A stretch of DNA of 64,000 nt from Diphasiastrum complanatum (lineage: Eukaryota > Streptophyta > Lycopodiopsida > Lycopodiales > Lycopodiaceae). Positions 42,601 through 54,012 of this stretch are shown here, piece after piece. The notes below the pieces were generated by a model that was not told the DNA's origin, searched no databases, and was given only the letters and a program-made list of their open reading frames with translations. Location of the stretch: contig CM055098.1 of assembly GCA_029204225.1 (NCBI GenBank), forward strand, positions 18,073,303 to 18,137,302, given 5' to 3'. Position numbers and translations under genes: made by a program. Position 1 is the stretch's first letter. Each line of letters opens with the position of its first letter.

Positions 42601-43260
42601 ACAATTGTCGACTATCACTAGTCAATATGGAGCTCATCGTCTGCTCTGTACACTATAGACTACGTCACTTTTCACCATGCAGTAACTACATCACTTCACG
42701 ACTATTACCCGCGCAATTGTAATCTTCATGACCACTACAACTGATGTGCATATAAATCAGTAACGAAAGACAACAAGAAATATGACTAAGAATTGAAGCT
42801 CCTTTGTGATCTTCCTTGTATCAGACTATATGATTCCATAGGATCAGGTATTACGAGAGTGAAAGTAATTCAAGAAGGAGAGATAGTATTCCATCTATAA
42901 CTAGCATAGTAAGATCATAGCAGATAGTGTGCTACTACTGTGAACCCTTCTCAAGCACGTGATCATGATCTGATCATTGTATTCACAACAACTTAATATA
43001 GTTTCTATATTTTTTATGTGTGTTCCATTGTCGAATGCTTTTTGATAATTTCTCTCTCGTCTACTGATACTTGTTCCACAACTCTTTCGAAGGAAGCATG
43101 ACTTTCTTAGACGCCTAATTGTTTTGCTCTCTTCATGGTTGTCTTCGACACCTACAAGGATATTCCTCTGGTTGATCTAAGTAATAGTCTGAATCAATAG
43201 ATTGGTAAAGTTCCTGTCATAATTTTATGTTGAGTTTTGACTAAATATCGCATTTAGCAA
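42601..43260 (+). repeat. Right LTR of copia element F, followed by a primer site
   Basis: 42,718-43,045 matches the left LTR part; it continues to ..CGCATTTAGCA at about 43,259. A primer-site match (GGTATCAGAGC) follows at 43,262. The exact left end is not defined; it lies between 42,592 and 42,718. A primer site after the second LTR suggests a tandem LTR-internal-LTR-internal arrangement. Confidence 0.75.
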
Positions 43261-43261
43261 A

Positions 43262-43272
43262 GGTATCAGAGC
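43262..43272 (+). promoter_or_regulatory. Primer-binding site after right LTR of element F
   Basis: GGTATCAGAGC, one base short of the perfect TGGTATCAGAGC. Confidence 0.8.
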
Positions 43273-43370
43273 TGATAAATAGTATATTCAAACACAATCA
43301 TTTCGCTTCATATAAACGCAACTACTTTCACATGCGCTCCATCATCCAAAGGCTCATAAATCATTCCATC

Positions 43371-43625
43371 CTACTCATGCTTTTCCATCTCATCAAAAAT
43401 TACATCTCTAGAAATAATGAACTTTTGTTCATGCTTATCAGACATCCTATATGCCTTTTCCTTCTCATCATAGCCAAGAAAAATGCAATTAATAGCCTTT
43501 GCATCAAATTTCCTCCTTTTTTTTTTATCAAGAATATGTGCATAAGCATCACAACCAAATACTCTCAAGTTAGAGACATTGGGTTTCTTTCCAATAAATG
43601 TTTCATAAGACGTCATACCTTCCAC
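43371..43625 (-). pseudogene. Copia integrase tail fragment
   Basis: Minus strand, one open frame: MTSYETFIGKKPNVSNLRVF, GCDAYAHILDKKKRRKFDAK, CIFLGYDEKEKAYR, FIISRDVIFDE. This is the C-terminal region of copia integrase and the start of the linker to RT. Confidence 0.9.
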
Positions 43626-43839
43626 TGACTTTGTAGGACACCTATTTAAGATATGAGTAGTTGTGCTGCAATGCGACTGTACAAGTATTTATAGTAGTTA
43701 GGGAATGGATCTAGATTAGAAAAAAGATAAGGATGGAGAGGATAGAAATCTAACACCCCTCCTTAAACTAGATCCATAAATGCCTTGATTTGAAAATTTA
43801 AGATACCAAAAAAATTCGTGAATATGTCAGCTGCCATAA

Positions 43840-44975
43840 GCTGGGTTCTACAAAATTTCAAACTTACCTAGTTGTTGAATATCTTGCTCCTGATGTAGTG
43901 ATATTTAATTTCAATGTGCTTGCTCCTAGAACAAAATCTATGATTGATCGATAATGTGATAGCACTCTGAGTGTCACTGTATCATTGTTGGAGCAGACTA
44001 TCTGAGACCAATATCAAATAATAAGTTCCTCAACCAAATTGCCTCTTTGGTAGCTTGAGAGGCTGCAATGTACTTGGATTCGGTGGATGACATTGCAATG
44101 CAGGTCTATTTTTCATTGTTCCAGGATATTGGACCAATATTGAACAAAAAGACAAATCTAGAAGTCGATCTTCTGGTGTCGACATCTTCTGCTCAATTTG
44201 CATCTCTATATCCATGAAGTGTATGGATATAGGACAAATGGACATCACCATAGCAGATGTAGAGGTCAATAATGGTTTGTACATATCTGATTATTCTGAA
44301 AAGAGCTTTCCAATGGATTATACCAGGGTTGGTCATGTGTTGGCTCAAGGAATTGATGGCGTATGCAAGATCTGACCTGCTAGAGATCATTGCTTACATC
44401 AAAGATCCGATAATTGATTGATATGAGTATCCCTTCATTTCAACCTTCTTCTTATTGGTTTGAGGGCATTGTTCCTTGGATAATTTGAGACCTATCTCCA
44501 TGGGATTATGTGCAAACTTGCAATTAGTAAAATTGAATTTCATTAGCAAATTATTGAAGTACCTCTGCTGGGTGATGTAGAGAAGCCTTCGGGTTTTATC
44601 TCTATGGGTTTAAATCTCAAGATAGTAATGTGCTTCTCCAAGATCTTTTATCTAGAATTCTTGGGATAGCATCCACTTGATATCCTTTGTTAGTCCAATA
44701 TTGTTTCTGCAACGTATCATCCACATAGATTGTGATGATGACAAAGAATTGATCTATAGCTTTGAAATATACATTATAGTCTGCAAAGCTAGGTTTGAAT
44801 CCATGATCGATTAAGAATGTGTTGATTCAATGGAACCATGCTCTGGAGAATTGGTTTAGACCATACAAAGCTTTATGGAGTTTGCATATTTGATTTTCTT
44901 GACCATTGAGGATGTAACCTTCTGGTTGGATTATATAGATATCCTTCTCGATAACTCTATTGAGGATTGTTGTTT
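43840..44975 (-). pseudogene. Copia RT and RNase H remnant
   Basis: Minus strand in several frames: IIQPEGYILNGQENQICKLH, KALYGLNQFSRAWFH, IYVDDTLQ (intact YVDD near 44,710), then AYAINSLSQHMTNPGIIHWK, LHGYRDANWAEDVDTRRSTS (RNase H Asp), SSTESKYIA (Glu), KEAIWLRNL. Many stops. Runs in the same direction as 43,371-43,625, but RT lies upstream of the integrase piece by strand, so the two are from different elements or rearranged. Confidence 0.85.
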
Positions 44976-45330
44976 GTAAATAGTTTACACGCATGGGAGA
45001 ACATCATGGGAGAACATGATTCTCTCTCTCTTATCTCATTTCATGCTTATATATAAGTTCTCTTGGGTTCATCTATACATTGGTGCACTATAGTGATGAT
45101 ATCTTGTAATTTTGTGTGTAGAATGCAATTCTATGTTCATTATTGGATCCACACGTGTGAAATGTGTGGACAACAACTTCATTTTATCATATATTTGATG
45201 TTTGATCAAGATCTTGTTGAGTTTGCATTTCTTTCATCAAGTAGATGTTGATTTTCTACATTGCCAATGGTGCTAATTGTGTTGTCTTTCATAACCAAAG
45301 ACCAAGAGATGATTTTAGATCTTAGATTAA
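44976..45330 (+). mobile_element. Copia LTR right end and leader, family X
   Basis: Matches 1380-1700: CTTTTATTTCAT-like, GTGATGATATCTTGTAATTT, GTGTAGAATGC, ATTGGATCCACACGTGTGAA, TTGTTGAGTTTGCATTTCTT, TCAAGTAGATG..TTTCTACA, then AATGGTGCTAATTGTG (primer-site-like) and AAAGACCAAGA. LTR end at 45,262. Confidence 0.75.
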
Positions 45331-45405
45331 CAAAAACCAGAGCTATTGTTGTAGGTTATGAAAGCATGAGTCGGAGATGATGGTTTTTTATCTAGATATT
45401 TAACA

Positions 45406-45696
45406 GTGGGGTCCCATTTGGCATTCAGTCATGAATTCGAGGAAGAAATTCAGGATAGCGAGGATTGGGGTCATCTCTCTAGGAGGAAATTTGTTGTTTG
45501 GGATGGCAACCACCACTTGCTCGCTTGGATTAAAAAAAACAAAGAAGGTACATTTTGTTGCTTGCTTTTCGATTTGAATCTTGTGCATGCCATCTCTTAT
45601 TTGAGTTTGGCAATCTATCATGTGTGCCTTGTTTGTGGTTCTAGTAATCTCAAATGCAAAGGAGAAGCACGTCTGAGTTCAGTGCACATTTTTTAA
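45406..45696 (+). CDS. Small unrecognised ORF
   Basis: 96 codons starting MGSHLAFSHEFEEEIQDSED, then GHLSRRKFVVWDGNHHLLAW. The reading has normal amino-acid composition and resembles a protein-coding exon, but I cannot assign a family. Might be a gene fragment captured between repeats. Confidence 0.35.
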   Translation: MGSHLAFSHEFEEEIQDSEDWGHLSRRKFVVWDGNHHLLAWIKKNKEGTFCCLLFDLNLVHAISYLSLAIYHVCLVCGSSNLKCKGEARLSSVHIF

Positions 45697-46065
45697 GGTC
45701 ACTCCTACTCAAGAGGAGAAACTTATACTAGCACTAGATGGGATGAAAATGTTATTATAGAAAGTTTGTGTTGCCATCGTGTTGCAATCCATACCATTGT
45801 GTTTTAATCCATTGCTTCATCACTTGTAGGTTGACCAAGATTCATTTTTAGCTGATATTTTTGCATGGAAAATCGGGCTAATATTGAAGTTTAAGTTCGC
45901 AATAATTGAAAAAACCGGCATGTAAAGCCCGGTTATTAGACAAAAATCGACACAAGTTTCTCTTAGAACTGGGTCCCAGCCCGTCCCTAAAGTGGCTAGA
46001 CACAGTTTAAAAGTAAGAAATTGACTTTTTAAAAAAACTGTCAAAAATGTTTTGTGGTCAAGTTT
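45697..46065. other. No gene; diverged duplicate of the following repeat's start
   Basis: The string GAACTGGGTCCCAGCCCGTC at about 45,966 resembles GAATTGGGTCCCAGCTAGTC at 46,098 inside the direct repeat, so part of that repeat is internally duplicated. Confidence 0.5.
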
Positions 46066-46311
46066 TGTAAGACCGAGCCAAAAGTGTCGGTCCACCTAGA
46101 ATTGGGTCCCAGCTAGTCCTAAATGACGCTAGAGCAGATTTTGCGACCTTAGAAATGGCCAGTAAATATTTTACGGCTTTTCAAAAAAATGGCCAGTTGT
46201 GAAAAATTAGCCAGTAGGACCGTGCTAAAATCTCACCATGTACTGAGTCCATTTTTACTAATATATGATCACTCAATATTTTTTAGGAAAACCGTGTTGT
46301 CGTGGGAGCCC
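46066..46311 (+). repeat. 250 bp direct repeat, left copy
   Basis: Nearly the same as 49,919-50,171: TGTAAGACCGAGCCAAAAGT, CTAGAATTGGGTCCCA, TTAGAAATGGCC, TAAATATTTTA, CATGTACTGAGTCC, CGTGGGAGCCC. Either the LTRs of a non-autonomous element or two copies of one dispersed repeat. Confidence 0.85.
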
Positions 46312-48910
46312 TAGTCATGAATGCCGAAAAAGTCAACCACAAAAGAAAAAACCGAAAAAGAAAAGTTTCAGGTAAAAATGAGACTAGGAAATATGGATTC
46401 AGTGTCAAGGAGTCACAGAAACCCTAACGACAAAGTTTGGGAAATTTACGAGCAATTAATGAAATATGCGAGCCAAGTAGTTACCCAATAGACCAAAAAT
46501 CCAAACAAATGAGCACTAGGCGCACGGCCCTTGAAAAATCGAAGAAAGGCCAAAAACACAGGTACCCAAAGAAAACGAAGGCCGCCTACTAAAAATAGGG
46601 GTTGAAAAAGGGCCTCACCCAAAATTTGGATAATAAATGCCAAAACACCTTGGAGGCTAAAAAATTTGGGAGGTACACACACTAGCCATTGACATTTTGG
46701 GCTTCTAGGGTGTACAAAAGGGAAAACTTGAATGGCCTCCCTAGCCTTTGAAGAAAATGGCATCTTGGCTAGTTTTGGAAGAGAACCTTGAATGCAACAC
46801 TCCCCCACTCTCTTATGGAGGCCACTAGGTGTACTATCAAATGGGTTGGGGACAAATGACAAAGAGGGCTTGAAGGGCATGAAGAATGGCAAGATGGCAT
46901 TGTGAAGGGGATGCATTGGATTTTCCTATAAGAATGAGCCAACTCCTTGTATTTCAAATGAAGGACTTTTGTATGTTAGTACTTTTGTGTGTTAGTATTT
47001 TTTGGAGTTGGCACTTTTGGGAGTTGCTTGCTTGTTTGAGTGTGCTTTGAAGTTAGTTCCATTTTGTGGCTAATTGTTGTGAATGTTAGTTGCTCAATGT
47101 TAGTCACTTGCAATGTGGGTTAGTAGTTTGTGGGAGGTTAATGGTTGCTTTGTGCCCTCATGCCTGTTTGTTGCTTGTGTGTTGTTAACTCCATAGTTAG
47201 TAAGATGTATTCTAAACTTTAGCTTGATTGATTGCTTGAGGTGAGTTCAATGCTTGTGGGCTGGTTAGAAGGATTGTGAGTTGCTTGAAATAGCTCAATG
47301 ATAGTTGGATAATAATGAGATAATGTGAAGAGTTAGTACTTTTAAGTGTTATTACTTTTGTGAGTGAGTATATTAGGAGTGGGTATGTTTGAGAGTTGAG
47401 AGTTGTACCTGTCTTGTGGTTTGGGAGTGATGTTACTTACTATGCTTGCTTGCTCATATTGAGGAGTCATGTTGATTGCTTGGACCTCATTACTAGTGTG
47501 AGTTCATACTTGAGTGCTTCAAATTACTTGTAGAGGATTACTTGCTTTTGTTGAGATGATTGATGGGTGAGAGTGATTTCATGGTGAGGGTTGGTTTGTT
47601 GGTTGTAGTCCATTGTCATACTAGTAGGTTTATATCTTGAATGAGTGGGATGGATTGCTTGAGGGCTTGGTGTGAGTGATGGGTTGCTGATTTTTTTAGC
47701 CATTATATCTTTTTGGCTTATTTTTTTTTTTTTTACAGACTTTCAGTTCAGTTTTCTCACAACTGAACCGTTAACATTTCAATCGCACCAAACTTTAATT
47801 TTTTTCATTTTCTATTTTTACACCGATTCGATCGGACACGTGTAAAGTGGAGAAAATTGCATCAACATGCCTGGCTCTGATTTTTGCTACAAGGTTCATG
47901 ACTAGAGTTTCCACGCGACGGCTACCTAATGGCCCATTGAGGTAAGACTCATACTTTTCACAATCAGTTTATCTTCATGATGCCATTTTTCTGTATGTTG
48001 TCTTCTTTGAGTTGGAATAGAGTGTGGTATGTAGCCATAAACAGTTTGGTTTGAAAAAGGGTTTCTGAAGTACTTTCGTTGATTTTGAGTTTTAAGAATT
48101 GATCGTACTTTCTTAAAACGATAAAATCATCATTGTTGGGTGTGTATTATGTTTGAGTCCATCGTTCCTAGGGTGATTGAATCGTACATTCGCATTCCCT
48201 TAACCGAATAATTAGTTTTGATATCAATAGTAAGCATTTGGCACTATCACGAGTACAAAAATTGGGTTGAGATTATAGCTAGGCTGTGGATATATATGAG
48301 TGATTTATCTATTTGTGTTGTTTTCAATGTATGAAACTGGAAAAAATTTGGGCCATGTGTTCTTAACGTCGCATTGGAGTACATGTGTTAGGGAAGAGTA
48401 AGAAAAGGATTTTTTCACAATTTGATGTTTTACTAAGTCGTTTGGCATATTTTCTGGTTAGTAAAATGACTATACAGAATCATCAAGTTGTGAAATTTTT
48501 TTTCGGGGTTTGTCAATTATGAAATATATCAACTGAACCCGACCTTTGTGACTCACACAATGTACCAGTTGACCTTTACCCGATAGAAAGGAGTATCACC
48601 CTAGATAGGACATAATAGGGATACCACAACGAACTAAAATCAAACGACTTTACTACACCAATGTGATTACCATGCAACCACTAGACAAGGTGGTTAGCAT
48701 CGCGCAAGCGCTGATCCCACTACTAGTGTGTTTAGGAAGCCGTGCACTTAGTTGACCCGCTCTTCATTAGCCATAGGATGGGAGCCTGAGGTACCACATA
48801 ACCCTTGCTAGAACTAATGAAGACCTCGCACCTCAAGATGGTAGAACTCCTAGTTACTCACTACTCAATAGAGGTTGGTAGAGGAATAAAGTATGTTGCC
48901 CATCAGGTCC
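46312..48910. other. No recognisable gene
   Basis: 46,900-47,690 is T/G-rich with repeated phrases such as GTTAGTACTTTTGTGTGTTA and GAGTTG. 47,725-47,740 is a poly-T run. A minus-strand frame at 46,446-46,916 has no domain. No primer site is visible after the left repeat. Confidence 0.45.
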
Positions 48911-48934
48911 TACCAACACTAGTTTCTAAAAGTA

Positions 48935-49955
48935 ATGGAGAATTTTGGTATGATAATAAAATCTTTCTCGTGGAATGAGAAATTTTTTTGTGGACTTTTA
49001 ACAATAGACGCGCCTAATGAGAAAGTAGATATGGTGGGAGACGATTTGGGACTTTTCCTAGGCACAAGCATCTACTTGGCAGGTGAGGATGAAATGCCTC
49101 CTCTAGAATTAGAGAGGAAGAAAATGCTTTGTGAGCCTGATATATCGATGGATACACTAGAGTTAATGACCGAAGAAGGATTACCAGTGCCATTGATGCG
49201 TTTTTAGAGGCCCTTGATCAGGAAGAGTATGGAAGAGAAGACCTTACATCGATAGGGCTAGACATGGACTCTGAAGACAAGCATGTCATACTAGAAGACC
49301 TCTTCATTGAATCTCAGCTAGAAATTTCATTACAAGAGGCTAGTCTATTGCCTAGAGAACCACGTCTAGCTGCAGATAGCAGGAGTTTAGCAGAATATGC
49401 ACCTCCCGTACTCCCAAAAGTAGTTGACACTCAAGAACAGCCACCTCAAGAGCTCACGAACATCACTTTTCTTGAAGATCATGAGGATAGCACCAATGAT
49501 TTACAAATAACAATAGCACTGGTGCTATTGTTATTTGTATATTACAAGAATGGGAAACACAGTCAGATACCCACACGGATGACCACCAGCTAGAAGTAGA
49601 GATAGGTGAGCCCTCGACACATTATGACAGTGAGGAGGAGATGCTTAATTCAGTTGAGAGTTATAGTGATGGATCGGAGTGGGAGACCATGTCCAAAAAT
49701 GAAATTGAGCCAACTCCAGAGGAGGAGGACACAATATCTGAGTGGAAAGCCATGTCTGAAAGCAAAGTTCAATCAAATTCGGATGAAGGACTTGAGGAAG
49801 AAGTCATAAGGGACGACCCAAGCTTTGAGTCAATGGCAGAGAGTAAGATCGAATTGAACTTAAATTCGATCGAGACGAACCATGACAAGAAGATTGTTGT
49901 GGAAGAAATTTTAGATGAGTTTGTAAGACCGAGTCAAAAGTGTCGGTCCACCTAG
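48935..49955 (+). CDS. Acidic ORF region, unrecognised
   Basis: Three consecutive frames: 48,935-49,207 (MENFGMIIKSFSWNEKFFCG), 49,264-49,593 and 49,641-49,955 (Ser/Glu-rich, e.g. SEWETMSKNEIEPTPEEED, with repeats of an E-W-x-x-M-S/A-E/K-x-K-x-E motif: WETMSKNEIE, WKAMSESKVQ, FESMAESKIE). The last frame enters the right direct repeat. An inverted repeat AACAATAGCACTGG..ATTGTTATTTG lies near 49,505-49,540. Family unknown. Confidence 0.4.
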
Positions 49956-50171
49956 AATTGGGTCCCAACCCGTCCTAAATGAGGCTAGAGCAAATTTTGC
50001 GGCCTTAGAAATGGCCGGTAAATATTTTATGGCTTTTCAAAAAAATGGCCAGTTGTAAAAAAATAGCCGGTATGACTGTGCTAAAATCTCACCATGTAAT
50101 GAGTCCATTTTTACTAATATATGATCACTCAGTGTATTTTTCAGGGAAACCGTGCTGTCGTGGGAGCCCTA
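49919..50171 (+). repeat. 250 bp direct repeat, right copy
   Basis: See left copy at 46,066. About nine in ten positions agree by eye. It starts one codon after an EILDEF coding-like end. Confidence 0.85.
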
Positions 50172-51392
50172 AACTCAAGCAATTTCAAGCTACTAATGTG
50201 AATATTGGTCAATTTGATCACTCAATTAACCATGTTCAATGATGAGCACCGAAATTTAGCTTTTGTGCATGTAGTCATCAAATTCAAGTTATCTCAAATG
50301 AAACTCATCAACTTTGAGCTATCTCTAATTGATAGGGGCCAATTTCATTGATAAGACATTAAACTCAAGAAATCTAAATGTCTCGATCTTGCAATTAAAC
50401 GAGTTCAATCACTCGATGAACCATGTTGGGTGATAAGTACCAAAATTGTATGATAGGCCATCAAATATGAGCTATCTAAATTTTGTAAGCTAAAGATACT
50501 TGAATTTGATAACTCAAATAGCAATCTCAAGCGATACGAGCCAAATTGAGCTTTATTGATTGATAGACGTCAAATTTTAGTTATCTCATGTGAGAAGGGG
50601 CCAATTATATCAATAAGTAGTCAAATTTCAACACTGTTGGGGCCATATTTAATGGAGTGTGTCCATTAACCCTCTATTCTTGATTTTTAGATGTGCTTTT
50701 TGGTTTGAAAGGGGGATCGTAGATTACCGCTAGCAGCTAAGTTAATACTTCTTGATTATGAAGTCAACAGCACATAATACGGGATTACTGTGACTGTGAG
50801 CTGCTACTTTAACATGTCTCTAAGTTTTATCGAAGTCAAAGACACCTGGTAGAAGCTTCCTAGAGTTTCCTAAAAGATCACGAACAAGTACCAGCAAACC
50901 ATGCCAATTTAAAGCAATAAAAGTCCAGCTAGTCAATCGAAATCAGGATTAGAGTTACGATGACGGTCCATCCAGATTCCAGCTGCTGTCAAAAGTGAGC
51001 AGAGTTTTAAGGTACCCTCCGCATACAAGGTCCACGTACTTGCAGAAAACAGAACAATATTGGAATCAATTTCTTAGCTAGACTTTGATAACATTAGTCC
51101 TTAGTACTTACTATCTCACCACCGAAGCTTGATTGCACTAGTTTGAAATTGCCGATGCTCTATGAACATGTGCATTGATTTGCATTTTGCAAGAACACAA
51201 CGAACACAACTGACAACGTGGTTCGACAAGCCCTTGTCACTGTTGATGGGTGAACTTCAAATCATCTTGTGAAACGCAGCCTTCAGCCGCAACCTGACAG
51301 CGACAGACAGACGCCCTATGATAATTAACCACCCGGTTAGCACAAAATATCATATTACAAGAAACGTTACAAGATAGTTAGGAAGGGTACAA
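50172..51392. other. No recognisable gene; degenerate short-phrase repetition
   Basis: 50,200-50,640 repeats phrases such as GAGCTATCT, TTGATAGGGGCCAATT and AACTCAA in a loose way typical of decayed satellite. 50,640-51,390 shows no feature. Confidence 0.45.
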
Positions 51393-51590
51393 ATGCCTCG
51401 TAGACTTCAGAGTCCAGACTTAAATAGAGAGATGGAATCCGCAGGCAGAAGAGCATGCGTTAAGCTTGATAATAGAACGAACTTAGAAAAGATAGAGAAC
51501 ACCCTGGTGCATTTATTCATAGGAAAAATTAGTAGGTACATTGATGAAAAAGATATATACACCCGGAAGGGGAAGTTTAAACAAAAGTAG
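51393..51590 (+). CDS. Small unrecognised ORF
   Basis: 65 codons (MPRRLQSPDLNREMESAGRR start, KFKQK end). Charged, no domain I know. Could be chance. Confidence 0.2.
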   Translation: MPRRLQSPDLNREMESAGRRACVKLDNRTNLEKIENTLVHLFIGKISRYIDEKDIYTRKGKFKQK

Positions 51591-51736
51591 TCTCAAACAA
51601 GAGCGAAGCCTGCAGTAAAGTTAAGATTAATTAAAATATTGGCATTAAAAATAAAAGTGCATAAACTATGATGATGTCCGTGGGAGTCTGCCAACTGACT
51701 GCAGCAGATTAGAAAGGTGAAGAGGTGGTGAGTTGG

Positions 51737-53199
51737 CTAATGAAAGGAGATGAGATGTAGCAGACCTAGCCACCGTCCCCCATTACAGAATAGATAGGGC
51801 CTGAGCACGTTGCAGGGCAATGGAAACACGTTGTTTGAAAGAAGGCACGAGAATAGAACCAGGAATACCTTGACGCTCTGCCGTCTGATGAGAACACATG
51901 CTAAGAAAATTCTCAAAGCATCGATGCAAGGTGCCATAAGTCTGGAGTAGGGGGAAAAGTCTGTAGCAGATAAGGAGGACGCTGGATAAAGCAAGACGTC
52001 AAGATGCCAAACACGACCTGAGTGTCGCCCAACCGGGGAAGCAGATCTGAATGAGCAACATCCTCCTGGAGAGCCTCACCAAGAAAAGCAGAGCTGAAGG
52101 AAGCAGACCACCGAAAATGAACACCCAGAATGCGAATGCCATCCGAAGGAGCAAGGAAACCTTGAGGAGGAACAAAGTCCGGGGGAAGACCTACTGGAGA
52201 CCAGACTGAACACTTGCGAGGTTGAATAGACACACCAAGAGAAGCCAGCTATTCAGAGAAATGATGAAATGCGAGGAACACCATAGGAACAGGACCAATA
52301 ATATGAGTGTCATCAGCAACCGAACGAAATAAGTAGGAGGAAAAGGTCTCTGCAGAAGCTCGAAGTGCACGGAAATGAGCCAGAGCGAAAAGAGGACCAG
52401 CCAAAGGATCACCTTGACGAGTACCTACTCTAGACTGGATAGTAGAAAGGTCCCCAGAGCGCACATGGTAACTGTAAAAGAGAGGAGTCTCAGTAGCATA
52501 GAACAACCACACAAATGGGATAAGCTGAGCCAACTCACCACCAGCCGCGCGCAGCTCCTGAAAGATCGCAGCTCTAGAAACAGAGTTAGAAGCATTGGAA
52601 AGATCCACTTGGAGAACACCCCAGTCAGGATGGAGATCAAGGGTGGCACGCAAACCATGAATGACAGCTTCACAGCCGCCAGGAGTAGAGACGCCAAACT
52701 GATGAGGGGAAAGAAAAGAGACAAAAATTTGTTGAATTTGAAAACAGATAGAGCGACTAACAAGAAAAGTAGAGTCTTGGACGAGGGAAGCCCAAGTGAA
52801 AAGCTCCGAGGACGTCAAGGGAAGAAATCCAAGACCAAGTTGAAGCAGAGGGCGAATGGGATGCAGAAAGAGAAGGGCGATCTTGAGACGACTGAAGCAG
52901 CGCAGGACAAGAATGCTGGTGACGGGCAAGACCTCCTCTAGGAGAGAAGAAATGACCACAAGCATGGCAAGGAACCCATTCAGGGGGTTGAAAAGACAAT
53001 GCAACAAGGGTCGAAGGAGGTTCACAAGCAAGCGAGGGGGCAACAATGCCATGGGCGAAGGAGGAACAGAGGGCGTTGTGGCAAGCGAGGAACCCAGCAC
53101 AGCCTGACGCGAACGAGGAGGGGAGTCAGGAGGGGGAGATACAGTTGAAGCAGGTCGTTTGAGATTGAGAGGACGAAGCAGGGAGATGTCCGAAGCCAT
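51737..53199 (-). pseudogene. Non-LTR (LINE-type) reverse transcriptase remnant with C2H2 finger
   Basis: Minus strand. One frame (52,249-53,199) carries FGVSTPGGCEAVIHGLRATL, motif A LQVDLSNASNSVSRAAIF, GTRQGDPLAGPLFALAHFRAL and motif C SVADDTHI. A second frame (52,757-52,999) holds a zinc finger CHACGHFFSPRGGLARHQHSC. Frames at 51,913-52,233 and 51,737-51,994 continue with QPRKCSVWSPVGLPPDF and RLGDTQVVFGILTSC. The first frame's N-terminus is out of register, so frameshifts are present. Proteins of this type recur in plant genomes as retroelement RTs. No endonuclease or poly(A) tail seen. Confidence 0.85.
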
Positions 53200-54012
53200 G
53201 AGAACTACTGTACAAAGGGAATCCTGTGATGGACCATCTCACCAACTGAACCAAGATCTTTTTTATATTTTTTTGATTTTTCTTCACATGGAATGTCGTT
53301 AACCTCGATGGAGCCGTCGGCGGTAGTAAACCTTTTGCAATAGATTCCAAAAAAATGTTATGAAAGCTCTATCGGTGCTCCTTTGCTCCCAAGTGACAAA
53401 ACTTCTTCATGTAGTTGCAAGCTTGATTCTACGGCACGTACCATGCCTACAATGCATTTCTAAGCGGATCCAGAGTGCAAATTTGCTACCTACAACTTGT
53501 TGGAGCCTCCTCGAGGATCATTGAAGCCTACTTGTAACCTGTCAAGCCCTCGCTGCCCTGCTTTCCTGTTTGTGGTGAATCGGCAACCCTTGCTGCCCTG
53601 CCCTCTGCCTGCGGCGTACCCGGTGACCTGTGGTGAGGCCTTGTTTGTGACCTACTCTGTTTTCGTGGCCTATAGTTTTCTGGGGCTATGCTGCCTGTGC
53701 ACTACTTGCGAATCTGTCTGCGGCTACTACTAGCCACTTTCAATCTTCTGTAAAAAGATCTGATCTGAGAGCCATGCCCACCATTTGTAGCAGCTTAGGA
53801 ATCCTTGTTCAACCATTGTAGAAAAGAAAAAGCTTGTTTCTTCAAGCACCCTCCTGCACACCTATTCATCTTCCCTACTCATCACAACATCAGTTCATCT
53901 ATTCATCCCTACTCAACCTAACTAGAAAAGCACAAGATAGCTTCTTCAAGCAAGCTCGCATTAACTAGAAAAGATAGTGAATGCATGTGATTTCATGTAA
54001 GAGATGATATTA
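53200..54012. other. No gene; GC-rich patch
   Basis: 53,500-53,740 is unusually GC-rich and reads open by composition. No domain recognised. Confidence 0.4.

Noticed and set aside
46446-46916. 156-codon minus-strand frame
   Set aside because: Hydrophobic, no domain, lies in sequence with low-complexity neighbours; not supportable as a gene.
52375-52941. 188-codon plus-strand frame rich in Arg and Lys
   Set aside because: It lies antisense to the GC-rich LINE RT, whose minus-strand motifs are clear.
53497-53733. 78-codon Cys- and Leu-rich frame
   Set aside because: GC-rich patch with no signal or domain; probably compositional.
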